From an uncultured bacterium (GTDB lineage Bacteria > Bacillota > Clostridia > Oscillospirales > Ruminococcaceae): a DNA stretch of 5,117 nucleotides. The translations under genes and the position numbers were made by a program. Within the stretch, counting starts at the first letter, position 1, and every line of letters starts with the position of its first letter. The stretch spans positions 1-5,117 of the forward strand of contig CAJMQZ010000129.1 of NCBI GenBank assembly GCA_905215595.1. Reading direction: 5' to 3'. The notes under the pieces are model-generated. The model searched no databases. It saw nothing but the letters and a program-made list of their open reading frames with translations, and was not told the DNA's origin. Shown here piece by piece: positions 4,191 through 5,117 of this stretch.

Positions 4191-5117
4191 CAAAATTTTG
4201 TGCAGCTCCTGTACAAGGTCGCCGATCACGATGGGCTTGGACAAAAAGCCGTTCATGCCGCTTTCCAAGGCGTTGCGGCGGTCCTCGTCAAAGGCGTTGG
4301 CGGTCATGGCAAGGATCGGCAGCTTTGCCCGCGCAGGGTCGTCCAGTGCGCGAATTTTCCGGGTGGCGGTATAGCCATCCATGATCGGCATCTGCACGTC
4401 CATCAGCACCAGATCGTAGCTGCCCGGCGCGGCGGTGCTTACCTTTTCCACCGCTACGGCGCCGTTTTCTGCCGAATCAACAAGGAAGCCGTACTCCCGC
4501 AGGATCTCCTGCGCGATCTCGCGGTTCAGCTCGTTGTCCTCTACCAGCAGAATGTGCCTGCCCTTGAAGTCGGCGTTCTTGTCCGGCAGAAGCCCCTGCG
4601 CCGCATCCGCCTGTTTCTGGCCGAGTGCGCTCATCAAGGTCTCGCGCAGGTCGGACATGAACATGGGCTTGGCGCAGAAGGCGGTCACACCGGCAGCCTT
4701 TGCCTCCACCTCAATATCCGACCAGTCGTAGGCGGTCAGGATGATAATAGGCGTATCATCGTGCAGGCTGCGGATCTGGCGGGTGACCTCGATGCCGTTC
4801 ATATCCGGCAAGCGCCAGTCGATGATATAGGCGTGGTAGGCGTCACTCATCTCAATGGACTGCCGCGCACGCAGCACCGCTTCCTTGCCGGAAAGGGTCC
4901 ACTCGGCGCGCATGCCCACCTTGACCAGCATCTTTGTCACGCTGTCGCAGGTGTTGAAGTCGTCGTCCACCACCAGTGCCTTCAAGCCTTCCAGCTCGGT
5001 GATCTTTTCCACCGGGCGCTGCTCGGTCTGTGCGCGCATGGGCACGCAGACGGTAAACTCGGTGCCCTTGCCCTGCGCTGTCTGCACCTCGATGGTGCCG
5101 CCCATCATATCCACGAT
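4188..5117 (-). CDS. Hybrid sensor histidine kinase, C-terminal part with two receiver domains (partial)
   Basis: The frame enters from the right edge and ends at TGA (4188-4190), giving 309 residues; the sensor and catalytic N-terminus lie outside. Numbering from the first codon in the window, residues 1-26 (IVDMMGGTIEVQ, GKGTEFTVCVP) are the end of a kinase ATPase domain with its last glycine box. Receiver 1 (about 46-166) has the acidic cluster VVDDD (Asp51-53), phospho-acceptor Asp100 (IIDWRLPDMNG), Thr128 and Lys150 (CAKP). Receiver 2 (about 187-306) has Glu193-Asp194 (LLVEDN), Asp240 (LMDVQMPIMDG), Thr272 and Lys294 (LSKP). Both receivers keep every residue needed for phosphotransfer. 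No Hpt domain follows, so any onward relay would need a separate protein. A GTG within the first codons is not a real start. The gene converges on the regulator and shows no sign of belonging to the hcp module. The input signal is unknown. Confidence 0.95.
   Translation of the reverse strand: MVDMMGGTIEVQTAQGKGTEFTVCVPMRAQTEQRPVEKITELEGLKALVVDDDFNTCDSVTKMLVKVGMRAEWTLSGKEAVLRARQSIEMSDAYHAYIIDWRLPDMNGIEVTRQIRSLHDDTPIIILTAYDWSDIEVEAKAAGVTAFCAKPMFMSDLRETLMSALGQKQADAAQGLLPDKNADFKGRHILLVEDNELNREIAQEILREYGFLVDSAENGAVAVEKVSTAAPGSYDLVLMDVQMPIMDGYTATRKIRALDDPARAKLPILAMTANAFDEDRRNALESGMNGFLSKPIVIGDLVQELHKIL

Noticed and set aside
4189..4202. Perfect palindrome CACAAAATTTTGTG at the kinase stop codon
   Set aside because: It lies inside the last codons (LHKIL-stop) of the kinase and far from any promoter; AT-core palindromes of this size can arise by chance.
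1..5117. CRISPR array, tRNA or rRNA genes
   Set aside because: No regularly spaced direct repeats, tRNA cloverleaf or rRNA signature was seen on either strand.

Overview
The window looks like a GC-rich anaerobic Firmicute of the Clostridia, perhaps Faecalibacterium or another Oscillospiraceae. This is inferred from strong AGGAGG-type ribosome sites, sigma-A-like promoters, the hcp/ferredoxin/Crp module and the general style of the proteins. The organism cannot be fixed from the sequence alone. The left ~500 bases are visibly more AT-rich than the rest and carry a decayed insertion sequence.

Layout: (1) 1-~490 is the remnant of an IS200/IS605-type element. It holds a minus-strand tnpA that keeps its HUH motif but runs into a 10-bp hairpin before the catalytic tyrosine region. 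Its upstream end has a 15-bp inverted repeat that can bury the tnpA ribosome site. (2) 466-778 has no intact gene. It holds two back-to-back hairpins and a short, apparently frameshifted minus-strand coding remnant. (3) 779-3114 is a minus-strand two-gene operon: a ferredoxin-like iron-sulfur protein, then hcp (hybrid cluster protein / hydroxylamine reductase). (4) 3115-3213 is a compact divergent promoter region. (5) 3214-3879 on the plus strand encodes a Crp/Fnr-family regulator. (6) 3880-4187 holds terminator-like hairpins and a frameshifted plus-strand gene remnant. (7) 4188-5117 on the minus strand is the C-terminal part of a hybrid sensor histidine kinase with two receiver domains, cut by the window edge.

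The functional core is a nitrosative-stress module. The Crp/Fnr protein probably senses NO or a related signal and controls the divergent operon. Hcp removes NO or hydroxylamine, and the ferredoxin-like protein is the likely electron donor in place of the Hcr flavoprotein of enterobacteria. A 16-bp dyad (3186-3201) is centred at about -41.5 from the start predicted for the ferredoxin-hcp promoter, the classical class II Crp/Fnr activator position. It also lies just downstream of the regulator gene's own predicted start. The hybrid kinase is convergent with the regulator and there is no evidence that it belongs to the module.

I found no wholly new system. The most informative observations are the -41.5 dyad, the IS end that can hide its ribosome site, the missing cluster cysteine in the ferredoxin, and the two frameshifted gene remnants.
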